The notes beneath the pieces are model-generated. The model worked only from the letters and a program-made list of their open reading frames with translations, did no database searches and was not told the DNA's origin. This document shows positions 17,579 through 26,483 of a stretch of DNA of 36,164 bases, piece after piece. Source of the stretch: an uncultured Paracoccaceae bacterium (lineage in GTDB: Bacteria > Pseudomonadota > Alphaproteobacteria > Rhodobacterales > Rhodobacteraceae); assembly GCA_905182105.1 (NCBI GenBank), contig CAJJAR010000035.1, positions 1-36,164 of the forward strand. The letters run 5' to 3'. Position 1 is the stretch's first letter. Each line of letters opens with the position of its first letter. The position numbers and the translations under genes are program-made.

Positions 17579-18787
17579 ATGCGCCTCCCTGTACTGTTCA
17601 TCATGTTCACCGTCATGATCGATGCGATGGGCATTGGTCTGATTATGCCCGTAATGCCCGATTTGATGGTCGAAGTGGGTGGCGGTACTTTGGGGGCAGC
17701 CGCCTTGTGGGGTGGGTTGTTATCCACGTCATTTGCGGCGATGCAGTTCCTGTTTGGACCGGTTGTAGGCGGATTATCTGATAGGTTCGGGCGCCGTCCA
17801 ATCTTGTTGGTTTCCTTGGTGGCAATGGCCGCTGACTATCTACTTATGGCCGTCGCTGGCACCATTTGGTTACTTTTGATTGGCCGCATCATTGGCGGAA
17901 TTACAGCCGCGACCCACTCAACCGCGAATGCATACATCGCCGATATCTCCAAACCTGAAGATAAGTCCGCCAATTTCGGATTGATCGGTGCGGCCTTCGG
18001 GATCGGGTTTGTCCTTGGCCCATTGATTGGTGGGTTGTTGGCCGAATACGGCACCCGCGCCCCGTTCTATGCCGCCGCAGTCCTTGCGGTGTTAAATGCA
18101 CTGTTCGGGTGGGTTGTTTTGAAAGAAACAGTGACTGACGCGATACGGCGTCCATTTTTACTGAAACGCGCAAATCCGTTTGGAGCGTTTAAAGCCTTAA
18201 GCAAGCTACCTATGATTGGTACGCTGCTTGGCGTCTATTTTGTCTATTCTATCGCGCACACCGTATACCCCGCCATCTGGAGCTATTTTGGCAAGGAACG
18301 CTTTGATTGGGATCCTGCAACCATCGGATTATCGCTTGGACTGTTTGGGATCATGATGGCGTTTGTCCAAGGGTTTCTGATCCGCCCAGCGATCAAATAT
18401 TTGGGGGAACGTGGAACAATCATTTACGGATTGTTCTTTGATATCATGGCGTTTGGCTTTCTAAGCCTTGTGACTTCTGGAACCGTTGCCTTGTTCTTTA
18501 TCCCTTTTGCTGCACTTGCAGGGATCGTTTCGCCAGCGCTTCAAGGATTGATGTCACGTGCCGTCGGAGATGATCAACAAGGGGAGCTGCAAGGCGCACT
18601 TACCTCATTGTCCGCACTGGGTATAATTATATCACCAATGTTGATGACGAGCACCTTTGCCGCATTCACCGCAGAAACAGCACCCTTCTACATGCCAGGT
18701 GCACCATTCTTGCTGGCCCTTATCCTAACGCTGATCGCAATCGCACTATTCATGCGCCACCGCACTTCAGGTGACGCTACGAAATAA
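17579..18787 (+). CDS. TetA-like MFS exporter
   Basis: A 402-residue major facilitator transporter with about 12 membrane segments, closest in style to the TCR/TetA drug-proton antiporter group. Motif A is GGLSDRFGRRPILL after helix 2, and motif C-like FGIGFVLGPLIGGLLAEYG lies in helix 5. It begins two bases after pcaB, with the ribosome site inside the pcaB 3' end. Position in the run suggests export or tolerance of an aromatic or other small compound, but naming it a tetracycline pump would be over-reading. Inner-membrane location is firm; substrate is unknown. Confidence 0.9.
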   Translation: MRLPVLFIMFTVMIDAMGIGLIMPVMPDLMVEVGGGTLGAAALWGGLLSTSFAAMQFLFGPVVGGLSDRFGRRPILLVSLVAMAADYLLMAVAGTIWLLLIGRIIGGITAATHSTANAYIADISKPEDKSANFGLIGAAFGIGFVLGPLIGGLLAEYGTRAPFYAAAVLAVLNALFGWVVLKETVTDAIRRPFLLKRANPFGAFKALSKLPMIGTLLGVYFVYSIAHTVYPAIWSYFGKERFDWDPATIGLSLGLFGIMMAFVQGFLIRPAIKYLGERGTIIYGLFFDIMAFGFLSLVTSGTVALFFIPFAALAGIVSPALQGLMSRAVGDDQQGELQGALTSLSALGIIISPMLMTSTFAAFTAETAPFYMPGAPFLLALILTLIAIALFMRHRTSGDATK

Positions 18788-18876
18788 GCAGTCCGGCCCC
18801 CAAGATTACCTTTTTTCTTGAGCTATGAGCCGACACAGGCCAGCATTACGAAAACGCCTGACTTAATGGAGCCGCC

Positions 18877-19968
18877 ATGCAAACAATCAAAGCCGCCGTC
18901 TGCCACGCATTTGGAGAACCCTTGCGCGTTGAGGATATACAATTGCGCTCACCAGAAATGGGCGAAGTCGAAGTAAAATTGGACGCTGTTGCAATCTGCC
19001 ATTCCGACATCTCATTCGCAGGTGGCGCATGGGGTGGGTCATTGCCAGCCGTATACGGCCATGAAGCAGCTGGTCGCATCAGTGCTGTCGGCAATGGTGT
19101 GAACGGATTGGCGGTTGGGGACAGTGTTGTTGTGACATTGATCCGATCCTGCGGCACATGCCCAAGCTGTGCTGGCGGCAAGCCAACGATCTGCGAAACC
19201 TCTTATGACGGTGACCACGGGCCGATAAAAACAGCTGACGGTGGAAAATTACACCAAGCGATGGCAACCGGTGGATTTGCCGAAAAAGTTGTTGTTGATC
19301 AACGCCAACTAGTCAAAATTTCACATGACATTCCAAAAGATGCAGCCAGTTTGATTGCATGTGGCGTGATCACCGGCGTTGGGGCGGTCATAAACGCTGC
19401 TAATCTGCGTGCCGGACAAGACGTTGTAGTCATTGGTGCTGGCGGCGTTGGCCTGAACGCCATTCAAGGTGCCCGCATCGCTGGTGCCCGACGCATCGTA
19501 GCGGTCGATATGAGCGAAGAAAAACTGGCCATCGCCAAAGAATTTGGCGCAACTCATGGCATTTTAGCCGCTGCCGAAAAACCTTGGCGCGCAAGCTATA
19601 AGGCATTGGGTGGGCGCGGCGCGGAAGCGGTTATCGTCACCGTGGGCGCGATCCCAGCCTATGAGGATGCTCCTAAGTATCTGGGCCGCGGTGGCAAAGT
19701 CATCATGGTTGGCATGCCCCATTCAGGCGCAATGGCTGAATTTGAGCCCGTCATGTTGGCGGCTGTTGGTCAGGGTATGATTGGGTCAAAGATGGGTGAC
19801 GTTGTTATTCAGCGCGATATTCCATGGATGGTCGATTTGTACACCCAGGGGCGTTTGAAGTTGGATGAATTGATTTCTGGCCGTTGGTCATTGGACCAAA
19901 TCAACGAGGCGATTGCCGATACTAAAACGGGTTCTGCGCGGCGTAACGTGATTATGTTCGATAGGTAG
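18877..19968 (+). CDS. Zinc-dependent alcohol dehydrogenase
   Basis: Medium-chain dehydrogenase/reductase of 363 residues. The catalytic zinc ligands are Cys41 (AICHSD) and His62 (YGHEAAG); the structural zinc site is the set Cys92, Cys95, Cys98 and Cys106 (CGTCPSCAGGKPTIC). The Rossmann motif VVIGAGGVGLNAIQGA starts the cofactor domain at about 185, and the following AVDMSEEKL has the Asp expected for NAD preference. The substrate is not evident; sequence is near class III-like enzymes. GGAGCCGCC precedes ATG 18877. It stands 89 bases after the exporter gene. Confidence 0.9.
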   Translation: MQTIKAAVCHAFGEPLRVEDIQLRSPEMGEVEVKLDAVAICHSDISFAGGAWGGSLPAVYGHEAAGRISAVGNGVNGLAVGDSVVVTLIRSCGTCPSCAGGKPTICETSYDGDHGPIKTADGGKLHQAMATGGFAEKVVVDQRQLVKISHDIPKDAASLIACGVITGVGAVINAANLRAGQDVVVIGAGGVGLNAIQGARIAGARRIVAVDMSEEKLAIAKEFGATHGILAAAEKPWRASYKALGGRGAEAVIVTVGAIPAYEDAPKYLGRGGKVIMVGMPHSGAMAEFEPVMLAAVGQGMIGSKMGDVVIQRDIPWMVDLYTQGRLKLDELISGRWSLDQINEAIADTKTGSARRNVIMFDR

Positions 19969-19970
19969 GA

Positions 19971-20031
19971 TTGGGGCGCTGCCCCCGCTCGCCTTTGGCG
20001 GTCTCCCCCGGAGTTTATTTGGTAAGATGAA
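19971..20031. repeat. REP-like GC-rich extragenic palindrome
   Basis: The gap between two genes contains GGGGCGCTGCCCC, then CGCCTTTGGCG, then CTCCCCCGGAG and a tail ending in AAGATGAAG. Three nested GC-rich dyads and this tail match a type of extragenic repeat I recall from many Roseobacter-group genomes. Only one copy is seen in the window, so repetition is not shown here. Confidence 0.55.
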
Positions 20032-20043
20032 GTTGGGCCTGTT

Positions 20044-21273
20044 ATGAAGCTGCAAGATTTAGAAGTCATTGTTACAGCGCCACCCGCACCCGGATGGGGC
20101 GGTCGGTATTGGATCTTGGTTAAGGTCACAACGGACACTGGCATTGTTGGCTGGGGGGAATGTTATGCCTCTTCCATTGGGCCAGCCGCGATGAAAGCGG
20201 TTATCGAGGACGTTTTTGCCCGTCATATGCAGGGCGAGAACCCTGAGAACATCGAATTGATGTATCGCCGTGTCTATTCCTCTGGATTTACGCAGCGTCC
20301 TGACCTGACTGTTATTGGCGCTTTTTCAGGACTTGAAATCGCATGTTGGGATGTTTTGGGCAAAGACCGTGATCGACCTGTTCATGCCCTAATTGGCGGA
20401 CGCATGAACGATCGCGTCCGTGCCTATACCTACCTTTATCCTTTACCTCACCACGACATAAATACCTTTTGGACGTCACCAGAGATGGCAGCCGAGTCTG
20501 CAATTGATTGCGTGGCACGTGGATACACTGCGGTTAAGTTTGACCCTGCTGGCCCATATACCCTGCGTGGTGGGCATATGCCTGCCATGAGTGATATTAC
20601 CCAGTCGGTGGCTTTTTGCAAAGCAATCCGAGAGGCCGTTGGTGATCGAGCAGACCTGCTATTTGGAACTCATGGTCAGTTCACCACTGCGGGTGCCATT
20701 CGGTTGGCCCAAGCCATCGAACCATATAGCCCACTTTGGTATGAAGAACCTGTGCCGCCAGACGCGGTGGAACAAATGGCCCAAGTGGCACGCAGCACCC
20801 GCATACCTGTTGCGACAGGTGAGAGACTGACAACAAAGGCCGAATTCGCCCCCGTCTTGCGCAGCGGGGCCGCCGCGATCTTGCAGCCTGCATTGGGCCG
20901 TGCGGGTGGCATCTGGGAGATGAAAAAGGTTGCTGCGATGGCTGAGGTGTACAACGCGCAGATGGCACCGCACTTGTATGCGGGCCCCATTGAGTGGGCC
21001 GCCAACATCCAATATGCGGCATCCATCCCGAACATCCTGATGTGTGAGTGCATTGAAACCCCATTCCACGACCAATTGATCAAAGGCAGCATTCGCGTTG
21101 AGGACGGTTTTATCACCCCTCCAACAGCCCCCGGCCTTGGCATTGATGTCGATGAGGCGCTGGCACGCGCCCACCCATACAATGACGATGGTTTGCATTT
21201 GGAAATGCAAGAAACGCCATGTGACTACGTGAATGGCAATTCCTTTGCAGGTGGGGCCCCGATCAAAACTTAG
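20044..21273 (+). CDS. Mandelate racemase/muconate-lactonizing-family enzyme
   Basis: Enolase-superfamily protein of 409 residues: N-terminal capping domain (about 1-125) and a TIM barrel. Lys165 in YTAVKFDPAG is in the catalytic position, Glu234/235 (LWYEEPVPP) and Glu260 (ATGERLTT) match the second and third metal ligands, and His310 lies in MAPHLYAGP. Two expected acidic residues are absent: the first metal ligand position reads FGTHGQ, and the His-partner Asp in the usual QPD motif reads QPALGRAGG. The activity is therefore unclear; sugar-acid dehydratase or lactone cycloisomerase relatives are the nearest guess. I recall other marine proteins with the same pattern. Confidence 0.85.
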   Translation: MKLQDLEVIVTAPPAPGWGGRYWILVKVTTDTGIVGWGECYASSIGPAAMKAVIEDVFARHMQGENPENIELMYRRVYSSGFTQRPDLTVIGAFSGLEIACWDVLGKDRDRPVHALIGGRMNDRVRAYTYLYPLPHHDINTFWTSPEMAAESAIDCVARGYTAVKFDPAGPYTLRGGHMPAMSDITQSVAFCKAIREAVGDRADLLFGTHGQFTTAGAIRLAQAIEPYSPLWYEEPVPPDAVEQMAQVARSTRIPVATGERLTTKAEFAPVLRSGAAAILQPALGRAGGIWEMKKVAAMAEVYNAQMAPHLYAGPIEWAANIQYAASIPNILMCECIETPFHDQLIKGSIRVEDGFITPPTAPGLGIDVDEALARAHPYNDDGLHLEMQETPCDYVNGNSFAGGAPIKT

Positions 21274-21349
21274 TGCCTTTCCCTTGCGCCTGCGTTTCGC
21301 TATCTGATGTTTTAACTTAAAACACCCACGACCAAAGGATACCGTAGCC

Positions 21350-24217
21350 ATGGCGCTGGAAAAGAAATTCGACGCGACAACCGCAGAACCCCGTCTTTAT
21401 CAAGCATGGGAAGCGGCCGGTTGTTTTGTGGCGGGCGCAAACGCCAAGCCAGAGGCCAGCAGCTATTGCATCATGATCCCACCGCCAAACGTCACGGGCG
21501 TTTTGCACATGGGTCACGCGTTCAACAACACACTTCAAGACATCATGATGCGTTGGAAACGGATGCAGGGGTTTGACACGCTATGGCAGCCTGGCACCGA
21601 CCACGCGGGTATCGCCACACAGATGGTTGTGGAGCGCAAGCTGGCCGAGACAAAGCAGCCTTCGCGCGCTGAAATGGGGCGCGATGCGTTCCTTGAAAAG
21701 GTTTGGGAGTGGAAAGAAGAATCCGGCGGTCAGATCATCAACCAGTTAAAACGCCTTGGTGCGTCTTGTGATTGGGACCGTGAAGCATTCACCATGTCGG
21801 GCAACTTCCCTGATGCAGTGATCAAGGTCTTCGTTGAAATGTACAACAAGGGGCTGATCTATCGCGGCAAACGTCTGGTCAATTGGGACCCGCATTTCGA
21901 AACAGCGATTTCCGATCTTGAAGTCGAAAATGTTGAGACGTCGGGCCACATGTGGCATTTCAAATACCCACTCGCTGGTGGCGCGACCTACACCTACATC
22001 GAAAAAGATGAGGACGGAAATGTCACACTTTCCGAGGAACGCGATTACATTTCAATCGCAACCACACGTCCAGAAACCATGCTGGGTGATGGCGCGGTTG
22101 CAGTACACCCAACGGACGAACGTTACGCGTCTATTGTTGGTAAGCTGTGCGAAATTCCTGTTGGTCCGAAAGAATTCCGCCGCCTAATACCGATCATCAC
22201 GGATGAATATCCTGACAAGGATTTCGGATCTGGTGCGGTGAAGATCACCGGTGCCCACGATTTCAACGACTATCAAGTTGCAAAACGTGGCGGCATTCCG
22301 ATGTTCAACCTAATGGACACGAAAGCCGCAATGCGCGCCGATGGTAAGCCATACGCTGAAGAAACCGCGATTGCCCAAGCGATTGCGAATGGCACGCAAG
22401 AAATCGACGAGGCGATGATCGCCGCGATGAATCTTGTGCCCGAAGAATACCGTGGCATGGATCGCTTTGAGGCCCGCAAGAAAGTGGTTCAAGACATCAC
22501 CGATGAGGGGCTGGCCGTTATGGTGCCCGTCACGACAACGGATGATGAGGGTGAAGAGACAACAACGTTGATCCCTTACGTTGAAAACAAGCTAATCATG
22601 CAGCCGTTTGGCGACCGATCAAAGGTTGTGATCGAGCCGTTGCTGACGGACCAATGGTTCGTAGATACCGACCAAATCGTTGGGCCAGCTTTGGATGCTG
22701 TGCGCAATGGTGATGTGAAGATCATGCCAGAAAGTGGCGAGAAAGTTTATTACAACTGGTTGGATAATATCGAGCCATGGTGCATCTCGCGCCAGCTTTG
22801 GTGGGGACATCAGATTCCGGTTTGGTTTGATGCTGATGGCAATCAATTCTGCGCAACGACTGAGGCTAAAGCTCAGGCTAAAGCTGGCGAAGACGTTGAG
22901 CTGACCCGCGATCCAGACGTCCTAGACACATGGTTCTCCTCCGGCCTTTGGCCAATCGGCACCCTCGGCTGGCCCGAGGAAACCGACGCCCTCAAAACCT
23001 ATTTTCCGACCTCTGACCTGATCACAGGCCAAGACATCCTGTTCTTCTGGGTCGCGCGGATGATGATGATGCAGTTGGCGGTCGTCGACGAAATCCCGTT
23101 CAACACCGTTTACCTGCACGGTCTTGTGCGCGATGCCAACGGCAAGAAGATGAGCAAATCAACGGGCAACGTCATCGACCCGCTCGACATCATCGATGAA
23201 TACGGTGCCGACGCGCTGCGCTTTACCAATGCGGCGATGGCCTCTCTTGGCGGTGCGTTGAAGCTAGATACGAAACGGATTGAGGGCTACCGCAACTTCG
23301 TGACGAAGCTATGGAATGCAGGCACCTACGGTGATTTCAAAGGTACCTTTGATGTGCCTCATGCGGACGGGGTGCCGGAAACAACCCTCCCGTTGAACAA
23401 CTGGATAAAGGGTGAGATTGCCAAGACACGCGAAGCCGTAGACGCAGCCCTAGAAACCTACCGTTTCAACGATGCGGCCAGCACGCTGTACAGCTTTGTG
23501 TGGAACACCTTCTGCTCGCAATACCTTGAGTTCACCAAGCCAGTTCTGGACGGTGATGATGCGGCTGCGGCGGCTGAAACCAAGGCGACATATGCGTGGG
23601 CCTTCGATCAATGCCTGATCTTGTTGCACCCCATCATGCCGTTCGTGACCGAAGAGTTGTGGGGCGCTAAAGAGCGTCCAAAGATGTTGGTTCACACCGA
23701 CTGGCCAATATACACGGCTGCTGATCTGGTTGACGCGCAAGCGGACGCTGATCTGTCATGGACCGTTGCTATGATCGAGGCGATCCGTTCGGCCCGTGCC
23801 CAAATGAACGTACCCGGTGGTGATTTTGTGCCGTTGGTTGTTGTTGGCATGGACGCGGCGGCAACATCTGCGTGGAATCAGAACGAGGCGTTGATTAAAC
23901 GCTTTGCCCGTATCGAGAGCCTAACCGCGGTTGATACAATGCCAAAAGGCACCGCAGCTTTGGCGGTTAGCGGTGGCGCATTCGGTATTCCACTGGATGG
24001 CATCATCGATGTTGCGGCTGAAAAGGCCCGTCTTGAAAAGACATTGGGTAAATTGGCCAAGGAATTGGGTGGCCTGCGCGGCCGTCTGAACAACCCTAAA
24101 TTCGCAGACAGTGCACCGGCTGAGGTCATTGAAGAGACCAAAGCCAACCTCGCACTGCGCGAGGATGAAGAATCCAAGTTGAAAGACGCGCTGGCTCGCA
24201 TCTCTGAACTTGGCTAA
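21350..24217 (+). CDS. valS: Valyl-tRNA synthetase
   Basis: Class I aminoacyl-tRNA synthetase of 955 residues, charging tRNA-Val. The HIGH motif is HMGH at residues 53-56 ([17 protein letters not shown]) and the KMSKS motif is at 600-604 ([10 protein letters not shown]). The editing domain spans roughly 190-390, the anticodon-binding region about 650-800, and the C-terminal coiled-coil arm about 880-950 ([15 protein letters not shown] and the Glu/Lys-rich end). AAAGGA precedes ATG 21350. It stands alone on the plus strand and converges on a crotonase gene. Confidence 0.98.
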   Translation: MALEKKFDATTAEPRLYQAWEAAGCFVAGANAKPEASSYCIMIPPPNVTGVLHMGHAFNNTLQDIMMRWKRMQGFDTLWQPGTDHAGIATQMVVERKLAETKQPSRAEMGRDAFLEKVWEWKEESGGQIINQLKRLGASCDWDREAFTMSGNFPDAVIKVFVEMYNKGLIYRGKRLVNWDPHFETAISDLEVENVETSGHMWHFKYPLAGGATYTYIEKDEDGNVTLSEERDYISIATTRPETMLGDGAVAVHPTDERYASIVGKLCEIPVGPKEFRRLIPIITDEYPDKDFGSGAVKITGAHDFNDYQVAKRGGIPMFNLMDTKAAMRADGKPYAEETAIAQAIANGTQEIDEAMIAAMNLVPEEYRGMDRFEARKKVVQDITDEGLAVMVPVTTTDDEGEETTTLIPYVENKLIMQPFGDRSKVVIEPLLTDQWFVDTDQIVGPALDAVRNGDVKIMPESGEKVYYNWLDNIEPWCISRQLWWGHQIPVWFDADGNQFCATTEAKAQAKAGEDVELTRDPDVLDTWFSSGLWPIGTLGWPEETDALKTYFPTSDLITGQDILFFWVARMMMMQLAVVDEIPFNTVYLHGLVRDANGKKMSKSTGNVIDPLDIIDEYGADALRFTNAAMASLGGALKLDTKRIEGYRNFVTKLWNAGTYGDFKGTFDVPHADGVPETTLPLNNWIKGEIAKTREAVDAALETYRFNDAASTLYSFVWNTFCSQYLEFTKPVLDGDDAAAAAETKATYAWAFDQCLILLHPIMPFVTEELWGAKERPKMLVHTDWPIYTAADLVDAQADADLSWTVAMIEAIRSARAQMNVPGGDFVPLVVVGMDAAATSAWNQNEALIKRFARIESLTAVDTMPKGTAALAVSGGAFGIPLDGIIDVAAEKARLEKTLGKLAKELGGLRGRLNNPKFADSAPAEVIEETKANLALREDEESKLKDALARISELG

Positions 24218-24225
24218 TTGATCAT

Positions 24226-24256
24226 ACCGTTGCACCCCATTCACGGGCGCAACGGT
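24226..24256. repeat. Hairpin between convergent valS and crotonase genes
   Basis: ACCGTTGC (24226-24233) and GCAACGGT (24249-24256) are perfect complements; an inner CCC/GGG pair extends the stem. It starts nine bases after the valS stop and touches the crotonase stop codon. No T-run follows, so if it terminates transcription it is not of the classical type. Confidence 0.6.
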
Positions 24257-25044
24257 TACTTAAAGACAGCTGGACGTTTTTGTAACGTCGCTGCAACCAC
24301 TTCCATTTGTTCAGGTGTTCCCACCAAAGCTGCTTGTTCTTGGCTTTCTGCCAACAGGATTTCTGTGTCTGATGCCGTGTCACTTAAGGTCATCAACCGC
24401 TTTGCCGCACGAATGGCCGAAGGGCTGCGCCCTGCAATCTCTGTCGCCAATTCCATCGCCGCAGCCAATGGATCATCCGCCAGTTCAGTGACCAATCCCC
24501 AAGCCAGCGCTTGATCCGCCAAAACAGGCGTTGCGGTGTAGGTTAGTTTGCGCATCACATCAGGTGCCACCAATTTCGGCAGTAACACCATGCCACCCAT
24601 GTCTGGCACGATGCCCCACTTCAGCTCCATCACCGCGATCTTGGTATCTGGTCCAGCAATGCGAATATCAGCCCCCAGCGCCAATTGGCACCCTGCCCCA
24701 AACACAGGGCCATGCAGCGCCGCAATCACAGGGATCGGCAAACGCGCCCATATCATCGCTACCTCTTGCCACTGATTTGTGGTTCCATTGCCGTGGGTGC
24801 GTGGCATCAACTGCCCTGCCGGATCGACGCCGATCATCTGTCCAAGACTGCCAATATCGATACCCGCGCAAAAGGCACGCCCCTCGCCAGACAGCACAAC
24901 AACACGGGCATCAGATGCTGTAATCTCTTCACCTGCCGCAATGATCGCCGTGATCATCTCTTGATCCACAGCATTCATTTTGTCGCTGCGGGTCAGGCGC
25001 ACATCCGCGATGTGATTTTCATAGGTGACGGATATGCGGCTCAT
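24256..25044 (-). CDS. Enoyl-CoA hydratase/isomerase (crotonase) family protein
   Basis: A 262-residue crotonase-fold protein. Oxyanion-hole segments are GRAFCAGIDIG and GPVFGAGCQLALGADIRIA; the region ELKWGIVPDMGGMVLLPKLV keeps acidic residues at the usual catalytic positions. It could be an enoyl-CoA hydratase or an isomerase. The open frame extends to 25092, but ATG 25044 (MSRISVTYEN) has GGAGAG six bases upstream and matches the family start. It follows the 58-residue Tat-like gene on the same strand after 62 bases. Confidence 0.9.
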   Translation of the reverse strand: MSRISVTYENHIADVRLTRSDKMNAVDQEMITAIIAAGEEITASDARVVVLSGEGRAFCAGIDIGSLGQMIGVDPAGQLMPRTHGNGTTNQWQEVAMIWARLPIPVIAALHGPVFGAGCQLALGADIRIAGPDTKIAVMELKWGIVPDMGGMVLLPKLVAPDVMRKLTYTATPVLADQALAWGLVTELADDPLAAAMELATEIAGRSPSAIRAAKRLMTLSDTASDTEILLAESQEQAALVGTPEQMEVVAATLQKRPAVFK

Positions 25045-25106
25045 GATGTCTCTCCAAATGCTTGGGGACACAACAGACGATTGGCGCACCAAATACCAGC
25101 GGGACG

Positions 25107-25283
25107 TTAGGGAACGAAGTGTTCAACCGCACGCATCTTGCCAAGGCCTTTGTCATAAACCAGTTTAGTGATCCAACGTCCCTGTGCAGCTTTTGCCGCA
25201 ATACCGACACCAGCCGGTACAAAGCGCATCGCGCCTATCGCCATTGTTGCTGCCATAAATCCACGACGTGTCATCTTAGCCAT
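25107..25283 (-). CDS. 58-residue Tat-like miniprotein
   Basis: A short open frame with a near-ideal ribosome site: GGAGG seven bases before ATG 25283. The N-terminus MAKMTRRGFMAATMAIGAM has a twin-arginine-like RRGFM motif followed by a moderately hydrophobic stretch, and the mature part GRWITKLVYDKGLGKMRAV is basic and compact. I recall similarly short Rhodobacterales proteins ending in this pattern but know no function. It probably shares a transcript with the crotonase gene. Its strong translation signal and signal-like start argue that it is a real gene missed by length cut-offs. Confidence 0.68.
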   Translation of the reverse strand: MAKMTRRGFMAATMAIGAMRFVPAGVGIAAKAAQGRWITKLVYDKGLGKMRAVEHFVP

Positions 25284-25379
25284 TTCGAAACCTCCAGTTG
25301 CGAATCATTCTCAATTAGACACGCATCACACCCTTTTCAAGGGTTGCCCGCCCACAGCCCCATAGGCTACGCATTTAAA

Positions 25380-26480
25380 ATGACAGATTTTCGCTTTACC
25401 GCCCTCGCCCAATCCTTGCCGTCAACCGTGCCATTTGTGGGCCCAGAAACCCAAGAACGGGCACAAGGGCGTGCCTTTGATGCGCGCCTAGGGGCGAATG
25501 AAAATGTGTTCGGCCCATCCCCTAAGGCCGTTCAGGCCATGGCCGAAACCGTCCAATGGATGTACGGCGATCCAGAAAGCTATGACTTGCGTCATGCCCT
25601 TGCTAAACACCACGGTTGTACAGCTAATCATATCGTTGTTGGCGAAGGGATTGATGGCTTATTGGGCTACTTGGTCCGCCTTTTTGTTGCAGATGGCGAT
25701 GCTGTCGTCACATCAGATGGGGCCTATCCGACGTTCAATTATCACGTGGCGGGCTTTGGCGGTACTTTGCACAAAGTTCCCTACCTTGATGATCATGAAG
25801 ATCCCACCGCACTGTTTAGAAAAGCAGCCGAAACTTGCGCGAGATTAGTTTACCTTGCCAACCCCGACAATCCAATGGGGACATGGCACAAGGGGGAAAC
25901 GTTGACTGCGGCCCTAGATACTTTGCCTGCCAACTGCTTGTTGGTTCTAGACGAGGCATATGTTGAGACAGCCCCCGAAGGCACCGCGGCACAAGTAAAT
26001 CCAGATGACCCGCGCGTGATCCGTATGCGCACATTTTCAAAGGCATATGGGATGGCTGGCGCACGTGTTGGTTACGCAATTGGGCATCCAGAACTCATTG
26101 CCTCATTTAACAAGGTCCGCAATCATTTCGGCATGAACCGTGCGGCCCAAGCAGGTGCGCTAGCAGCATTACAAGATCAAACATATCTATCTGAAACCGT
26201 TGCACGCATCAGCGACGCACGTGATCAGATCACAAAGATTTCCCGCAAAAATGGACTTACTGCAATCCCCTCAGCAACCAACTTTGTGGCAATAGATTGC
26301 GGCCAAGACGCTGCATTTGCACAAAGGGTTCTGGCTGCATTGATCAAAGAAGGGTTGTTCGTTCGCATGCCCTTCGTCGCGCCGCAAAACCGATGCATTC
26401 GCATCAGCTGCGGAACATCAGACGACTTGGCCCTGTTCGGCGTTGCACTGCCCAAAGCGCTAAAAGACGCAGCAGAATAA
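25380..26480 (+). CDS. Histidinol-phosphate aminotransferase-like PLP enzyme
   Basis: Fold-type I class I/II aminotransferase of 366 residues. The PLP Lys221 is in RTFSKAYGMAGARVGYAIG, the cofactor Asn/Asp motifs are NPDNPMGTW and LVLDEAYVE, and the substrate loop begins ARLGANENVFGPSP. These are features of the HisC/aromatic aminotransferase group. There is no his gene nearby, so a role in histidine synthesis is not supported; an alternative is aromatic or tyrosine aminotransferase. The open frame runs upstream to 25062, but that part overlaps the minus-strand miniprotein; ATG 25380 begins MTDFRFTALAQ. It converges on the next gene with three bases between stops. Confidence 0.88.
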   Translation: MTDFRFTALAQSLPSTVPFVGPETQERAQGRAFDARLGANENVFGPSPKAVQAMAETVQWMYGDPESYDLRHALAKHHGCTANHIVVGEGIDGLLGYLVRLFVADGDAVVTSDGAYPTFNYHVAGFGGTLHKVPYLDDHEDPTALFRKAAETCARLVYLANPDNPMGTWHKGETLTAALDTLPANCLLVLDEAYVETAPEGTAAQVNPDDPRVIRMRTFSKAYGMAGARVGYAIGHPELIASFNKVRNHFGMNRAAQAGALAALQDQTYLSETVARISDARDQITKISRKNGLTAIPSATNFVAIDCGQDAAFAQRVLAALIKEGLFVRMPFVAPQNRCIRISCGTSDDLALFGVALPKALKDAAE

Positions 26481-26483
26481 GGT

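Noticed and set aside
20659..21351. Minus-strand open frame of 230 codons
   Set aside because: Antisense to the enolase-superfamily gene, with no recognisable protein features.
25062..25379. N-terminal extension of the HisC-like frame
   Set aside because: Rich in His and Cys without family similarity and antisense to the 58-residue gene; the family start is at 25380.
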